A DNA stretch of 64,000 bases from Psychrobacillus sp. OK032 (GTDB lineage Bacteria > Bacillota > Bacilli > Bacillales_A > Planococcaceae), in NCBI RefSeq assembly GCF_900111345.1, contig NZ_FOGY01000003.1:248001-312000 (forward strand), in the 5' to 3' direction. Position 1 is the stretch's first letter, and every line of letters starts with the position of its first letter. The position numbers were made by a program, and so were the translations under genes. Positions 17,295 through 26,466 of this stretch are shown here, in pieces. Under the pieces are notes generated by a model, which saw nothing but the letters and a program-made list of their open reading frames with translations, had not been told where the DNA came from and made no database searches.

Positions 17295-17895
17295 AAACAA
17301 GGTTACCGTTCTTCTCCATTTGGAAAACAGGTACTGCAGGCATTTCTTCATCATTCAATGTAACGAGTCGTCGCGCACGGTTCATGATTTGTACAAACTG
17401 CTCGTAATCTTGTTTAATAGCCGCATTTTCTTTTTCTAGTTTTGCAAGTTCACTTTCTAGTTTGCGAATTTTCTCGTTTGATATAGAAGCCAAATGGCGA
17501 TATCTGGATATGTCCGAATCGCTATGCTGTAAACGAACGAGATATGCAATAATAATATCAATCGATAAAGCAGAAACCGGAACCGATGTTGTGCGTTCGC
17601 CTTCTTCCTGAGGTTTGGCAAGATAAATACCGTTTCCTCTTCGGCGATAATCTTTTCCTAATATACGTAGCTTTTCTTTCCGTTCTTTTTTTGCTTCTTT
17701 CAGTTCAGCCTCATACTGATGGCGAACAACTGCATTCCAACGAAATCCGCATGCAGCTGCAGTTCGATTTAATTCATCACCTGCTTCTTCAAATGCGTTT
17801 AGTTGCGTACTTCCTTCACGGACGTGTCGTAACACCATCTCTGCTAACATTTCATCATTTTCCGTCATCCATGCGTCTTGTCTTATTTTTACCAT
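17272..17895 (-). CDS. rsfA: RsfA-type prespore transcriptional regulator
   Basis: 207 residues. The N-terminal 80 residues are a Myb/SANT-like DNA-binding domain (DAWMTENDEMLAEMVLRHVREG, then GFRWNAVVRHQYE), typical of RsfA/YlbO/YwfN. A coiled coil (about residues 135-170, ISNEKIRKLESELAKLEKE) supports dimerisation. In B. subtilis RsfA is made under sigma-F in the forespore and tunes other sigma-F genes. Plausible targets include pbpG, 4.3 kb away and also sigma-F dependent there. GTAGGAGGAG precedes the ATG. The order lipL-rsfA-ywfO is conserved. Confidence 0.9.
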   Translation of the reverse strand: MVKIRQDAWMTENDEMLAEMVLRHVREGSTQLNAFEEAGDELNRTAAACGFRWNAVVRHQYEAELKEAKKERKEKLRILGKDYRRRGNGIYLAKPQEEGERTTSVPVSALSIDIIIAYLVRLQHSDSDISRYRHLASISNEKIRKLESELAKLEKENAAIKQDYEQFVQIMNRARRLVTLNDEEMPAVPVFQMEKNGNLVSKEPPTM

Positions 17896-18227
17896 ATTGC
17901 TCCTCCTACCATGTTCATAGTTTCGTTACTCTATTAACATCATGGACAACATAGCGCTCTTTTATTCACGTAAAATACACTTGATAGCAATATATCTTTT
18001 AAGATACAATGGCCTGTAGACTATTACTATTAACATGATTCAGTGGGTGTCCAAAACGCCCACTGAATCATGTTAATCTACGGCGGATTTCACAGATTTT
18101 GAAAGGGTTGAAAGGATGTTAGCCTAAATACGTCGCATCCATGGAATAACGGCTAACTGATGAGTATAATTTTAAAATCTGGAAGCACTTACGTCGGGTC
18201 TTAATTGATGAAAGGGGTTGTGGACGA
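17896..18227. other. Intergenic interval with strong hairpin
   Basis: It contains the hairpin at 18030-18076 and a weaker GTTAGCC / GGCTAAC repeat at about 18119-18158. No gene is supported. Confidence 0.5.
18030..18076. other. 21-bp hairpin without a T tract
   Basis: TTAACATGATTCAGTGGG pairs perfectly with CCCACTGAATCATGTTAA and the stem extends three more pairs around CCAAA. The following bases (TCTACGG) are not a T run, so this is not a standard terminator. It may be an operator or a structured 5' leader for the DUF1450 gene. Confidence 0.75.
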
Positions 18228-18455
18228 ATGGCAAACCATTTCCGAGTTTGCGATGAGTGTCAGGCCGTCAATTTAAAAACATTAATTCCAAAGCTAAAGA
18301 CGATAGATCCAGAAGCAGAAATTGAAATAAAAGAATGTCAATCTTACTGTGGACCTGGACGAAAAAAGACATTCGCATTTGTGAATAATCGTCCAGTTGC
18401 TGCTTTAACCGAAGACGAATTAATGGAAAAAGTACGCGCTAAGATAGAAGACTAA
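18228..18455 (+). CDS. YuzB-like DUF1450 protein
   Basis: 75 residues. An N-terminal [15 protein letters not shown] and a later [23 protein letters not shown] give four conserved cysteines in a small thioredoxin-like ferredoxin fold (the DUF1450/UPF0349 family). Acidic C-terminal helices follow ([14 protein letters not shown]). The role is unknown; the cysteine pattern suggests a metal or redox site. AAAGGGGTTG precedes the ATG. It has its own weak terminator before ywfO. Confidence 0.82.
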   Translation: MANHFRVCDECQAVNLKTLIPKLKTIDPEAEIEIKECQSYCGPGRKKTFAFVNNRPVAALTEDELMEKVRAKIED

Positions 18456-18467
18456 ACAGAACTTTTG

Positions 18468-18494
18468 CCGCCTTACATGAAGCGGTTTTTTTCG
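18468..18494 (+). terminator. Weak terminator after the DUF1450 gene
   Basis: CCGC(C)TT and AAGCGG pair around ACATG with one bulged C, followed by seven T. Confidence 0.6.
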
Positions 18495-18539
18495 TTATAA
18501 TGAAGGGTAAATAACATCTAACTTCACGGAGGTGGGCGA

Positions 18540-19835
18540 ATGAGCTATGCAACGCAAAAACTATCAGAAGAGAAAGTGTTCAAAGATCCGGTTCACCGGT
18601 ATATCCATGTTCGAGATCAAGTAATTTGGGATGTCATCGGTTCGAAGGAATTTCAAAGACTTCGCCGCATTAAACAGCTTGGTACTACGTATCTAGTTTT
18701 TCACGGTGCAGAACACAGCCGTTTCAGTCACTCTCTAGGAGTTTACGAAATTGTTCGCCGAATTGTGGATGATAGTTTCGATGGTCGACCAGAATGGGAT
18801 GCCTCCGAAAGACTATTAGTTTTATGTGCGGCACTTTTACATGATCTGGGACATGGGCCATTTTCACATGCTTTTGAAAATGTGTTTAATCTGGACCATG
18901 AGGAATTTACAGGAAAAATATTACTTGGGGATACCGAAGTAAATGAAATATTAAAAAGAGTAAGCAAGGATTTTCCGCAAAAAGTAGCAGACGTAATAGG
19001 GAAAACATATACAAACAAACAAGTTGTTAGCTTAATATCCAGTCAAATCGATGCGGATCGTATGGATTATTTACAACGAGATGCGTACTTTACAGGGGTA
19101 AGCTACGGGCATTTTGATATGGAACGAATTTTACGTGTTATGCGCCCAAGAGAAGATCAAATCGTTATAAAATCGAGCGGTATGCATGCGGTGGAGGACT
19201 ATATAATGAGTCGATACCAAATGTACTGGCAAGTGTATTTTCATCCTGTTTCGAGAAGTGCAGAAGTGATTTTAACGAAGATTTTACATCGAGCAAAGGC
19301 ATTAAGCGAAAGTGGGTATGATTTTGCACAGCAACCTACTCATTTTCAAGGTTTTTTCGATGGTACATTTACGTTAAATGAGTATTTAGCGTTAGATGAA
19401 GGTGTTTTATTGACATATTTCCAGCTTTGGATAACAGAGAAAGATCCAATCTTAGCTGATTTGAGTTATCGTTTTGTCAATCGCAAGTTATTTCAATACA
19501 TCGAGTTTGATCTGGCAAAAGATTATGTGAAGATGAAAGAGTTAGAATTATTATTTAAAAAAGCGGGTATAGATCCAGAATACTATTTAGTTTTTGATTC
19601 GTCATCGGACTTGCCGTATGATTTTTATCGACCTGGAGAAGAAGGAGAACGAATTCCTATCCATTTACTCATGCCATCAGGTGAAATTAGAGAACTTTCT
19701 CGTGAATCTGATGTTGTAGAAGCGATTTCAGGGAAACGTCGAACCGATCATAAATTATATTTTCCAGAAGACTTTTTAACGGAAGACGGGAAGAAAAAAG
19801 CATTGAAAAAGCAAATATTAGAATTGTTGAAGTAA
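18540..19835 (+). CDS. ywfO: YwfO-type HD-domain phosphohydrolase
   Basis: 431 residues, HD superfamily related to dGTPases. The metal ligands are HSRFSHSLGVYE (His near residue 60), LLHDLGHGPFSHAFE (the HD pair near residue 105), and a downstream SSQIDADRMDYLQRDAYFTG aspartate. PVHRYIHVRDQVIWDVIGS and EFQRLRRIKQLGTTYLVFHG mark the YwfO subgroup, for which nucleotide triphosphohydrolase activity is known in enterococcal homologues. The substrate here is inferred. The ATG follows GGAGGTG. Gene order ywfO-ywgA matches B. subtilis. Confidence 0.9.
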   Translation: MSYATQKLSEEKVFKDPVHRYIHVRDQVIWDVIGSKEFQRLRRIKQLGTTYLVFHGAEHSRFSHSLGVYEIVRRIVDDSFDGRPEWDASERLLVLCAALLHDLGHGPFSHAFENVFNLDHEEFTGKILLGDTEVNEILKRVSKDFPQKVADVIGKTYTNKQVVSLISSQIDADRMDYLQRDAYFTGVSYGHFDMERILRVMRPREDQIVIKSSGMHAVEDYIMSRYQMYWQVYFHPVSRSAEVILTKILHRAKALSESGYDFAQQPTHFQGFFDGTFTLNEYLALDEGVLLTYFQLWITEKDPILADLSYRFVNRKLFQYIEFDLAKDYVKMKELELLFKKAGIDPEYYLVFDSSSDLPYDFYRPGEEGERIPIHLLMPSGEIRELSRESDVVEAISGKRRTDHKLYFPEDFLTEDGKKKALKKQILELLK

Positions 19836-19842
19836 TTCAGCA

Positions 19843-19869
19843 GAAAATTGTTGCTGAATTATATTGCCT
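19843..19869 (+). terminator. Possible terminator after ywfO
   Basis: ATTCAGCA and TGCTGAAT form an 8-bp stem with a loop of about ten bases. Only TATATT follows, so efficiency is doubtful. Confidence 0.45.
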
Positions 19870-19871
19870 CC

Positions 19872-19998
19872 GGCGGATGTCCAGCTTTCGTAAGGAGTTC
19901 ACCTGGCAAGCCAGGTGCGAAATCTGGACGCACTGTTTTCTGCGACGAGCTGTGCGCAGGAGCACTGTTTTTCCTGCGGAGCTGAACAAAGTGAAGTG
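19872..19998. repeat. Structured GC-rich intergenic element upstream of ywgA
   Basis: GTCCAGCTTTCG and CGAAATCTGGAC form an outer stem around CACCTGGC-AAG-GCCAGGTG (19890-19910). A second half has CTGCGACGAGCTGTGCGCAG and TTTTTCCTGCGG. It looks like a mobile intergenic palindrome rather than a gene. No second copy of this exact type was found in the window. Confidence 0.5.
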
Positions 19999-20045
19999 GA
20001 AGCAAATACGCCAAGGTGAATTTGATTATAAGAGGTGGGCTTGAA

Positions 20046-20561
20046 TTGCTAGAAGAACATGCAAAAATTATACAATTTATCGGAGCAGCAGACGGAATAA
20101 CTGGCAGAAAAAAGCTGCAAAAAATGGTTTACATTGCTAAAAAATTAGACTATCCATACAAAGAAAAATACGAGTTTCATGTATATGGTCCATATTCTCA
20201 TGAGCTCACATTACGAGTGGAAGAACTTTGCAATATGGGATTTTTACAAGAAGAAAGACAAGATAAGGGATCATACGTCCAGTACAAATATCAAATGACG
20301 GATGCAGGCGAGCATTTCACACAAATGGCGCAAGTGGAAGAAGCAACTCCAGCGCTTGTCGCATGCATTGATCAAATGAAAGGGAAGAGCTCCCGATTCT
20401 TAGAACTAGTTTCGACACTATTATTTTTTGACCATCTTCCAAAAGAAGATCAAATTGAAAAGCTTCATGCTGTGAAAGGAAAGTTGAATTTCACAGAAGA
20501 AGAAATCGCAGATGCATATGAATTCGTCATGAATTTAATGAACATGAGAACTATCCACTAG
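20046..20561 (+). CDS. ywgA: YwgA family protein
   Basis: 171 residues from TTG 20046, about 8 nt after AGAGGTGGG; the longer frame from 20016 runs over that site. The N-terminus HAKIIQFIGAADGITGRKKLQKMVYIAKKL, then YEFHVYGPYSHELTLRVEEL, resembles Panacea-like/winged-helix proteins of the YwgA group: a short GRKKLQKM motif, then YGPYS. Function is unknown; the fold suggests a regulatory or antitoxin-like protein. Its position after ywfO is conserved. A good terminator overlaps its stop. Confidence 0.82.
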   Translation: MLEEHAKIIQFIGAADGITGRKKLQKMVYIAKKLDYPYKEKYEFHVYGPYSHELTLRVEELCNMGFLQEERQDKGSYVQYKYQMTDAGEHFTQMAQVEEATPALVACIDQMKGKSSRFLELVSTLLFFDHLPKEDQIEKLHAVKGKLNFTEEEIADAYEFVMNLMNMRTIH

Positions 20562-20578
20562 GGTAGTTCTTTTTTTTG
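20548..20578 (+). terminator. Terminator of ywgA
   Basis: GAACTATCC and GGGTAGTTC pair around ACTA, followed by eight T. It overlaps the end of the gene. Confidence 0.85.
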
Positions 20579-20579
20579 T

Positions 20580-21123
20580 TGGAAAAATAATCCTAAGCGA
20601 GACATAACACACAGTGAACGCGACAAACTACTCTTCGAACGCGACAAAACCCACCATGAACACGACAAACCACTAGTCCAAAGCGACAAAACCAAAAAAG
20701 AAAACCCTTCGCCAGGGTAACGAGCAATCTTTAAGTGTGAAATTTTCCAAAATAATCCTAAGTGAGACATAACACACAGTGAACGCGACAAAACCCACCA
20801 TGAACACGACAAACCACTAGTCCAAAGCGACAAAACCAAAAAAAGCCCTTCGCCAAGGCAACGAGCAATCTTTAAGTGTGTAATTTTCCAAAAAAATCCT
20901 AAGCGAGACATAACACACACTGAACGCGACAAACTACTCATCGAACGCGACAAAACCCACTGTGAAAGCGACAAACCACTAGTCCAAAGCAAAAAAACCA
21001 AAAAAAAGCCCTTCGCCAAGGCAACGAGCAATCTTTAAGTGTGTAATTTTCCAAAAAAATCCTAAGCGAGACATAACACACACTGAACACGACAAACCAC
21101 TAGTCCAAAGCAACAAAACCAAA
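20580..21123. repeat. GCGACAAA 21-nt repeat cluster, four larger units
   Basis: Monomers begin GCGACAAA (or ACGACAAA) and recur every 21 nt. They group into four larger units starting near 20592, 20757, 20898 and 21061, each opening with CCTAAGYGAGACATAACACA. The first three end in a small hairpin, CCTTCGCC..GGCAACGAGC, before CTTTAAGTGTG. Spacings of 165, 141 and 163 nt show gain or loss of single monomers. The end hairpin resembles the ywhB terminator next to it, so the expansion may have started there. Confidence 0.9.
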
Positions 21124-21153
21124 AAAGCTCTTTACCAAGGTAAAGAGCCATAC
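21124..21153 (-). terminator. Terminator of ywhB (minus strand)
   Basis: GCTCTTTACC and GGTAAAGAGC pair across AA, and six A on the plus strand give a T tract on the minus strand. Confidence 0.85.
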
Positions 21154-21162
21154 TAGCTAGCA

Positions 21163-21348
21163 TTATTTATCGCTAAATAATTTCCCAGCAACACCGTAAT
21201 GATTCTTCGGCATGTCCTCGATAAACACGACAACATTCTCAACTGGTGCGTTTACAGTTTCTGATACTGCAGCTGTTACTTTTTCTACTAAAGCTCTTTT
21301 TTGTTCTTCCGTACGACCTTCTAGCATTTTTACTGTTACATATGGCAT
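21163..21348 (-). CDS. ywhB: 4-oxalocrotonate tautomerase-family protein YwhB
   Basis: 61 residues, beginning Met-Pro so that Pro-1 is exposed as the catalytic base after Met removal. MPYVTVKMLEGRTEEQKRAL, then the helix, NAPVENVVVFIEDMPKNHYGVAG, match the 4-OT family at normal length (60-62 residues). In B. subtilis YwhB has low-level tautomerase activity, but no catabolic operon is nearby here, so the physiological substrate is unknown. AAAGGAGGAAATT precedes the ATG. It is divergent from ywhD with 67 nt between starts. Confidence 0.9.
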   Translation of the reverse strand: MPYVTVKMLEGRTEEQKRALVEKVTAAVSETVNAPVENVVVFIEDMPKNHYGVAGKLFSDK

Positions 21349-21415
21349 TTAATTTCCTCCTTTCATAAAATTTTCTGTATACTAGATATCATAACAGAAC
21401 GGAGGGAACTTTCGA

Positions 21416-21940
21416 ATGGCAAATGAAGAAAAACCAAAACAAAAAATTGGCTTCACCATTATAAAAAATGATCCAACTGATGGACACAAAGGATTTGGGA
21501 TCGGTTCACTATCTTTGGAAAATGTGTCACCAGTTATTATCGACGTACAAGAAGGAGTTGCATCAATCGAAATTGGCGCAATGCATGCTAGAAGCGAAAT
21601 AGAAAAAGGTATCAAGTTTACGACGAACCGAGAAGACTCGGAAGGCGGAAAACCATATTGGCTAGTTTGGGTAACAATCGATTATAAAGCGGAAGGACCG
21701 TATTACGCAGGAGTTACTGCGTGCGAAATGGTTGTAAACCGAGAAAAACGCCGTGGTTACAAACTACTTGCAGACCATGTAAATCGAATGGACAAATCGA
21801 TGAAACGCCATATTATGGTAGATTTTATGGATGATCGTTCCAAAAATATTTTGCGTGATTTTTTACAAACGCATAACCTTGAAATGTGGGAGCGTAGTAA
21901 GGGACAGTTGCATAATGAGTTGTCTGTAACTTCCAATTAA
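21416..21940 (+). CDS. ywhD: YwhD family protein
   Basis: 174 residues, cytoplasmic and acidic to neutral, no membrane segment. It resembles YwhD of B. subtilis in length and in segments such as GFTIIKNDPTDGHKGFGIGS, MHARSEIEKGIKFT and KPYWLVWVTIDYK. The last is followed by GVTACEMVVNREKRRGYK and a helical C-terminus. The role is unknown; the divergent ywhB and convergent pbpG neighbours are conserved. GGAGGGAAC is well placed before the ATG. Confidence 0.85.
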   Translation: MANEEKPKQKIGFTIIKNDPTDGHKGFGIGSLSLENVSPVIIDVQEGVASIEIGAMHARSEIEKGIKFTTNREDSEGGKPYWLVWVTIDYKAEGPYYAGVTACEMVVNREKRRGYKLLADHVNRMDKSMKRHIMVDFMDDRSKNILRDFLQTHNLEMWERSKGQLHNELSVTSN

Positions 21941-22126
21941 ACAGTAACAATTTGGCATAATTGCGTTATGAGGTTGAATTCGAATCGAAAAGACAGTACA
22001 ATTTACTTAAAGCTTACTTCACAGTAATGCTAGGACACTTAGTAGTCGTAAGTAGGCTAGAGAAATGTAATCATTGTGACAACCCAATCCAGTAATTACA
22101 TAATTTTGGCGGAACGCAACAACTAA

Positions 22127-22182
22127 GAAAAAGCTTTCTATTACCTTTATTAGGTAGTAGAAAGCTTTTTATTTTTGTTTTG
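22127..22182. terminator. Terminator downstream of ywhD and pbpG
   Basis: AAAAAGCTTTCTATTACCT and AGGTAGTAGAAAGCTTTTT pair with one G-U, around TTATT, followed by ATTTTTG. It is placed to stop both convergent genes. Confidence 0.85.
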
Positions 22183-22226
22183 GTTTGCTTTCGTTGGGGA
22201 ATTGGCCCTAAGCCTTCTATCACCAT

Positions 22227-24299
22227 TTATTCTCCAAAAAACGAAAACGGGAAAATCGACCATGGTTCTGTATCTTCGTCATCTGATGCCTCGAAGGTTT
22301 GCTGCTTCAAAGTTGGATCGGTACATAATTTAGTGGGAACGTCTTCCTCTTTTAAATAAACAAGTCTTTGTTTCTCACAAGCGGAAGTAGCGATTCCTCC
22401 TGTCTCAATATCCACAATAACTCCGCGAACCCCAGGAGGAGCGATGAATGGTTCGGATGGTAAACCTTGATGTGCTTTTTCCATAAATTCAATCCACACT
22501 TGCTTCGTTACTTGTCTTGCCTCCGCTTCACTCACCTGTTTTCCTTGATCATAACCATTCCAAACACCCGCAGTTAATTGTGGGGTGAACCCGATTAAAT
22601 ATTGATCAGAAATTGTCGTCCCTGATTTTGCAGCATATGGTCTCGTTTGTTTTGCACGAATACTAATGCCAGTTGCAGGGGAGTAATCATTAAAAATGGG
22701 ATCGAACATACCAGTTAGTAAATGAGCCAGCATAAATGCATCTTGTTCGAGCAATACTTTTTTATCTTTCCTTTTATCTTTCTCCAAATCATAAATAACC
22801 TTGCCATTATTATCTGTGATTTTCGTAATATAGGTTGGTTCTCTCAGGATTCCCTTTCCAGAGATCGTGTTATACGCTTTTGTCATGTCCATTAAAGAAG
22901 CTTCCGATGTGCCGAGCGCTGTTGCAGGCGTATCGTCGACATTCATATGAACATTGAATCGTTCAATCAGTTGCTCGAATGGTTTATACCCAATTTGTTC
23001 AAGTGTTTTTACCGCATAAATATTATCAGAAATGGCAAGTGCTTGTGCCATTGATATAGGATGTTCTGCAAATTCACCATTCACATTTTTCGGCTCATAT
23101 TCTTGTCGACCATTATCATACGTGAAAATAGTTCGTTCACTTTTCATATACGTAAGGGGAGTGAATCCATTTTCTAACGCCGAAGCAAATAATAAAGGTT
23201 TAATCGTAGAACCAGGTTGCCTTTTTGCTTGAGTTACTCGGTTAAATGGACTTTCACTAAAATTACGTCCGCCAACCATTGCTGTAACATATCCCGTTTT
23301 CGGTTCAAGGCTAACAAATCCAATTTGTAACTCACCTTCTGGCATCCACTTTTCGATGACCTCTTCTGCTACTTGTTGATGATTTCTGTTCAAAGTAGTC
23401 TCGATGGTCCATCCACCTTCTTCAATTCGTCGACCCTTTTTCTGAAGGATTCCTGTCGCCTCTTTCCAAACTTCTTCTAAAAAGTAAGGAGCTGCTTTTT
23501 TCTTCATTAGCGAATCTTCCGTTTTCAACACATATTGCTCTTGGGTAGCACGTTCTCGTTGCTCGGCAGTAATAAATTGCTGGTTTTCCATTAGTGCTAA
23601 AATGAGTTGTTGTCGGTTCACCGCTTTTTCTTCATCAACTAACGGGGAATAATAAGTAGGGCCTTTTGGAATTCCCATTAATAGTGCAGATTCTGCAAGC
23701 GTTAAATCCTTTGCGCTTTTTCCGAAATAATATCGACTTGCGGCCTCCACACCATACATGCCATGGCCAAAATAAACGGTATTCAAAAATCCTTCGAGCA
23801 ATTCATCTTTTTCATAAAAAATTTCGAGACGGTAAGCATATAATGCTTCGTTAATCTTTCGAGTCCAAGTCTTGTCATGCGTCAAAAATAGATTTCTAGC
23901 ATATTGTTGGGTAATCGTGCTTGCACCTTCTACTTTTCGCATTGCCTTTATATCCTTTAAAAGTGCAGAAGCAATTCGAGTATAATCAAACCCGTGATGC
24001 TCATAAAATTCCTGATCCTCTACTGCAATAATCGCTTGTGATACGAATGGAGAAATGTCCTCGAGTGAAACCCAATAGCGCCTCTGATCTTCAAATCGAT
24101 CCCCAATTACATTTCCTTGGTCATCTAGAAAGACGGAGGAAATAGGTACTTGAATAATAGGTGCACCAACGATTTGAGCGTAAACTCGGAGCGTAACAAG
24201 TGCACCAATAAATGCGAAGCTAGCAACGATACTAAGTAAAAAAACTCTTTTCATGCGTTTAGATCGAGTGGCTTTTTTCCGGTATTGTACACGCCCCAT
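22227..24299 (-). CDS. pbpG: Class A penicillin-binding protein PbpG (PBP2d)
   Basis: 690 residues. A basic N-terminal tail and one transmembrane anchor (about residues 18-40) precede the glycosyltransferase domain with catalytic Glu94 in AVEDQEFYEHHGFD and the EGASTITQQYARNLFL motif. The transpeptidase domain has Ser364 in PGSTIKP, an SDN-like motif (AISDNIYAV) and KSGT near residue 558. The enzyme polymerises and cross-links peptidoglycan. In B. subtilis PbpG is made in the forespore under sigma-F and acts in engulfment and germ-cell-wall synthesis, which fits rsfA nearby. GGAGGAG precedes the ATG. Confidence 0.93.
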   Translation of the reverse strand: MGRVQYRKKATRSKRMKRVFLLSIVASFAFIGALVTLRVYAQIVGAPIIQVPISSVFLDDQGNVIGDRFEDQRRYWVSLEDISPFVSQAIIAVEDQEFYEHHGFDYTRIASALLKDIKAMRKVEGASTITQQYARNLFLTHDKTWTRKINEALYAYRLEIFYEKDELLEGFLNTVYFGHGMYGVEAASRYYFGKSAKDLTLAESALLMGIPKGPTYYSPLVDEEKAVNRQQLILALMENQQFITAEQRERATQEQYVLKTEDSLMKKKAAPYFLEEVWKEATGILQKKGRRIEEGGWTIETTLNRNHQQVAEEVIEKWMPEGELQIGFVSLEPKTGYVTAMVGGRNFSESPFNRVTQAKRQPGSTIKPLLFASALENGFTPLTYMKSERTIFTYDNGRQEYEPKNVNGEFAEHPISMAQALAISDNIYAVKTLEQIGYKPFEQLIERFNVHMNVDDTPATALGTSEASLMDMTKAYNTISGKGILREPTYITKITDNNGKVIYDLEKDKRKDKKVLLEQDAFMLAHLLTGMFDPIFNDYSPATGISIRAKQTRPYAAKSGTTISDQYLIGFTPQLTAGVWNGYDQGKQVSEAEARQVTKQVWIEFMEKAHQGLPSEPFIAPPGVRGVIVDIETGGIATSACEKQRLVYLKEEDVPTKLCTDPTLKQQTFEASDDEDTEPWSIFPFSFFGE

Positions 24300-24470
24300 A
24301 AAAATCTCCTCCGTCTCTTGTTGGATGTTTTTATTAGTATGAGAACAATAGATTCAAATTAAACGGAAAAAGAAAAAAGTATTGCACTTTTGTCAAAAAG
24401 CTCTATACTTTCTTTGTATTATTTTTTTGATACACTATATACATAACGTATACACAAAGGAGATAGATAG

Positions 24471-25304
24471 ATGGCTGGATTTTGGTTTACAGAAAAACAA
24501 ACAGAGAATTTTGGAATTACAATGAAGGTAAAACGAACACTTCATACAGAGCAAACAGATTTTCAACTGTTAGAAATGGCAGAAACAGAAGAGTGGGGGA
24601 ATATGCTCTTTTTAGACGGCATGGTTATGACGTCTCAAAAAGATGAGTTTGTATACCATGAAATGGTTGCACACGTTCCTTTATTTACTCATCCAAACCC
24701 GGAAAATGTATTAGTTGTTGGTGGCGGAGACGGTGGCGTAATTCGTGAAATTATGAAGCACCCGAAAGTAAAGAAAGCAACACTTGTTGATATAGATGGA
24801 AAAGTTATTGAGTATTCGAAGATCTATTTACCGGAAATTGCATGTGAATTAGAAAACCCACGTGTAGATGTACAAGTAGGCGACGGTTTCATGCATATTG
24901 CAGAATCTGAAAACGAATACGATGTTATCATGGTAGATTCTACTGAACCTGTAGGACCTGCAGTAAACTTATTTACTAAAGGATTCTATGCTGGAATTTC
25001 AAAAGCGTTGAAAGAAGATGGATTATTCGTTGCACAATCGGACAACCCTTGGTTCAAAGCAGATTTAATTCGCCAAGTTCAAAAAGACGTAAAAGAAATT
25101 TTCCCAATTACGAATATGTATTTGGCAAATATTCCGACGTACCCAAGTGGACTATGGTGCTTTACAATTGGTTCTAAAAAATACGATCCACTTCAAGTTC
25201 CAGACGAGCAATTCCATGAAATTGACACAAAATACTATACAAAAGAGCTTCACAAAGCAGCATTCGTATTGCCGAAATTTGTGAAAGACTTAGCTGGAGA
25301 GTAA
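24471..25304 (+). CDS. speE: Spermidine synthase
   Basis: 277 residues. It transfers aminopropyl from decarboxylated S-adenosylmethionine to putrescine. The family motifs are [20 protein letters not shown], the polyamine/dcSAM pocket [33 protein letters not shown], and the catalytic aspartate in [37 protein letters not shown] precedes the ATG. speB starts 4 nt after the stop, so agmatine to putrescine to spermidine conversion is encoded in one transcript. Confidence 0.96.
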   Translation: MAGFWFTEKQTENFGITMKVKRTLHTEQTDFQLLEMAETEEWGNMLFLDGMVMTSQKDEFVYHEMVAHVPLFTHPNPENVLVVGGGDGGVIREIMKHPKVKKATLVDIDGKVIEYSKIYLPEIACELENPRVDVQVGDGFMHIAESENEYDVIMVDSTEPVGPAVNLFTKGFYAGISKALKEDGLFVAQSDNPWFKADLIRQVQKDVKEIFPITNMYLANIPTYPSGLWCFTIGSKKYDPLQVPDEQFHEIDTKYYTKELHKAAFVLPKFVKDLAGE

Positions 25305-25308
25305 GCCG

Positions 25309-26181
25309 ATGCGATTTGACGAAGCTTATTCAGGAAATGTATTTATTAAAAGCAAGCAAAATTACGACGAAGCACAAGCCGTTATTTACGGCATGCCAAT
25401 GGACTGGACGGTAAGTTTCCGCCCGGGCTCACGCTTTGGCCCGCAACGTATTCGTGAAGTATCGATTGGACTAGAGGAATACAGCCCCTATTTGGACCGC
25501 GAGCTAGATGATGTAAATTATTTCGATGCAGGAGATATTCCACTTCCTTTTGGAAATGCATCGAAAAGTATTGAGTTAATAGCAGGTTTTATTCGCCAGT
25601 TAATGCAAGACGGGAAAATCCCAGTCGGCATGGGTGGCGAGCATTTAGTGTCATGGCCGGTTATGAAAACAGTGGCAGACAACTACAAAGACCTTGCGAT
25701 TATCCATATGGATGCGCATACCGATTTACGTGTGGAATACGAAGGAGAGCCACTTTCTCACTCAACACCGATTCGTAAAATTGCCGAATATATCGGACCG
25801 GAAAACGTTTATTCATTTGGAATCCGTTCTGGAATGAAAGAAGAGTTCGATTGGGCAAAAGAAAATGGCATGCATATTTCGAAGTTCGACGTATTAGAGC
25901 CTTTGAAAGAAGTGCTACCAACGCTTGAAGGTCGTCCAGTTTATGTAACGATTGATATCGACGTATTGGACCCTGCACACGCACCTGGCACTGGAACAGT
26001 AGACTGCGGTGGAATCACTAGCCGCGAGCTACTAGCTTCTATCCATGCAATCGCAAACTCAGGCGTAAACGTAGTTGGTTTCGACTTAGTAGAAGTTGCC
26101 CCGATTTACGACTCATCTGAACAAACCGCTAATACTGCTTCGAAGTTATTAAGAGAAATGATTTTAGGTTGGGTTAAATAA
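25309..26181 (+). CDS. speB: Agmatinase
   Basis: 290 residues, ureohydrolase fold with a dinuclear manganese centre. It hydrolyses agmatine to putrescine and urea. Metal ligands lie in GMGGEHLVSWPV, the DMDAHTDLR-type IIHMDAHTDLR, and DIDVLDPAHAPGTGTVDCGG. The N-terminal GMPMDWTVSFRPGSRFGPQRIR is the standard substrate-loop segment. Guanidinobutyrase or arginase are less likely given the SpeE neighbour. GGAGAG overlaps the end of speE, indicating translational coupling. A terminator follows within 40 nt. Confidence 0.95.
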   Translation: MRFDEAYSGNVFIKSKQNYDEAQAVIYGMPMDWTVSFRPGSRFGPQRIREVSIGLEEYSPYLDRELDDVNYFDAGDIPLPFGNASKSIELIAGFIRQLMQDGKIPVGMGGEHLVSWPVMKTVADNYKDLAIIHMDAHTDLRVEYEGEPLSHSTPIRKIAEYIGPENVYSFGIRSGMKEEFDWAKENGMHISKFDVLEPLKEVLPTLEGRPVYVTIDIDVLDPAHAPGTGTVDCGGITSRELLASIHAIANSGVNVVGFDLVEVAPIYDSSEQTANTASKLLREMILGWVK

Positions 26182-26188
26182 TTTAGAA

Positions 26189-26222
26189 ACGTGATGTCCT
26201 TTTTAGGGCACACGTTTTTTTG
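26189..26222 (+). terminator. Terminator of speE-speB
   Basis: AAACGTG(AT)GTCC and GGGC(AC)ACGTTT pair around TTTTTA, followed by seven T. Confidence 0.8.
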
Positions 26223-26329
26223 TTTCTAGGAAATCACAAAATTTGTGTTATACGTATAACTCTTTCCAAACTAAAGCTATATCACTTTATTAAACGCGAT
26301 ATAGAAGTAATGTGTCTTAAGGAAGTTAC

Positions 26330-26466
26330 CGCCAGGATTTCCGCTGCAGGGCGGACGCTTTCCGCGGGGTGAGCGATGAGCCATCACCGACGCTACGCGT
26401 ACGTTGTGATGTCTCATCTGTCTCACTCATCCCGCAGGAGTCGCCGCCCTTCCGCGAAAATCAAAG
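26330..26466 (-). repeat. Palindromic element, type A, reverse
   Basis: Nearly identical to 397-533: GCAGGGCGGACGCTTTCCGC on the left, GATGAGCCATCACCGACGCT in the interior, GCAGGAGTCGCCGCC on the right, and the flank GCGAAAATCAA. Confidence 0.9.

Noticed and set aside
20558-21031. 157-residue minus-strand open frame
   Set aside because: It is a translation of the GCGACAAA repeat cluster, with the same Trp/Ser-rich phrase repeated; it overlaps the ywgA terminator.
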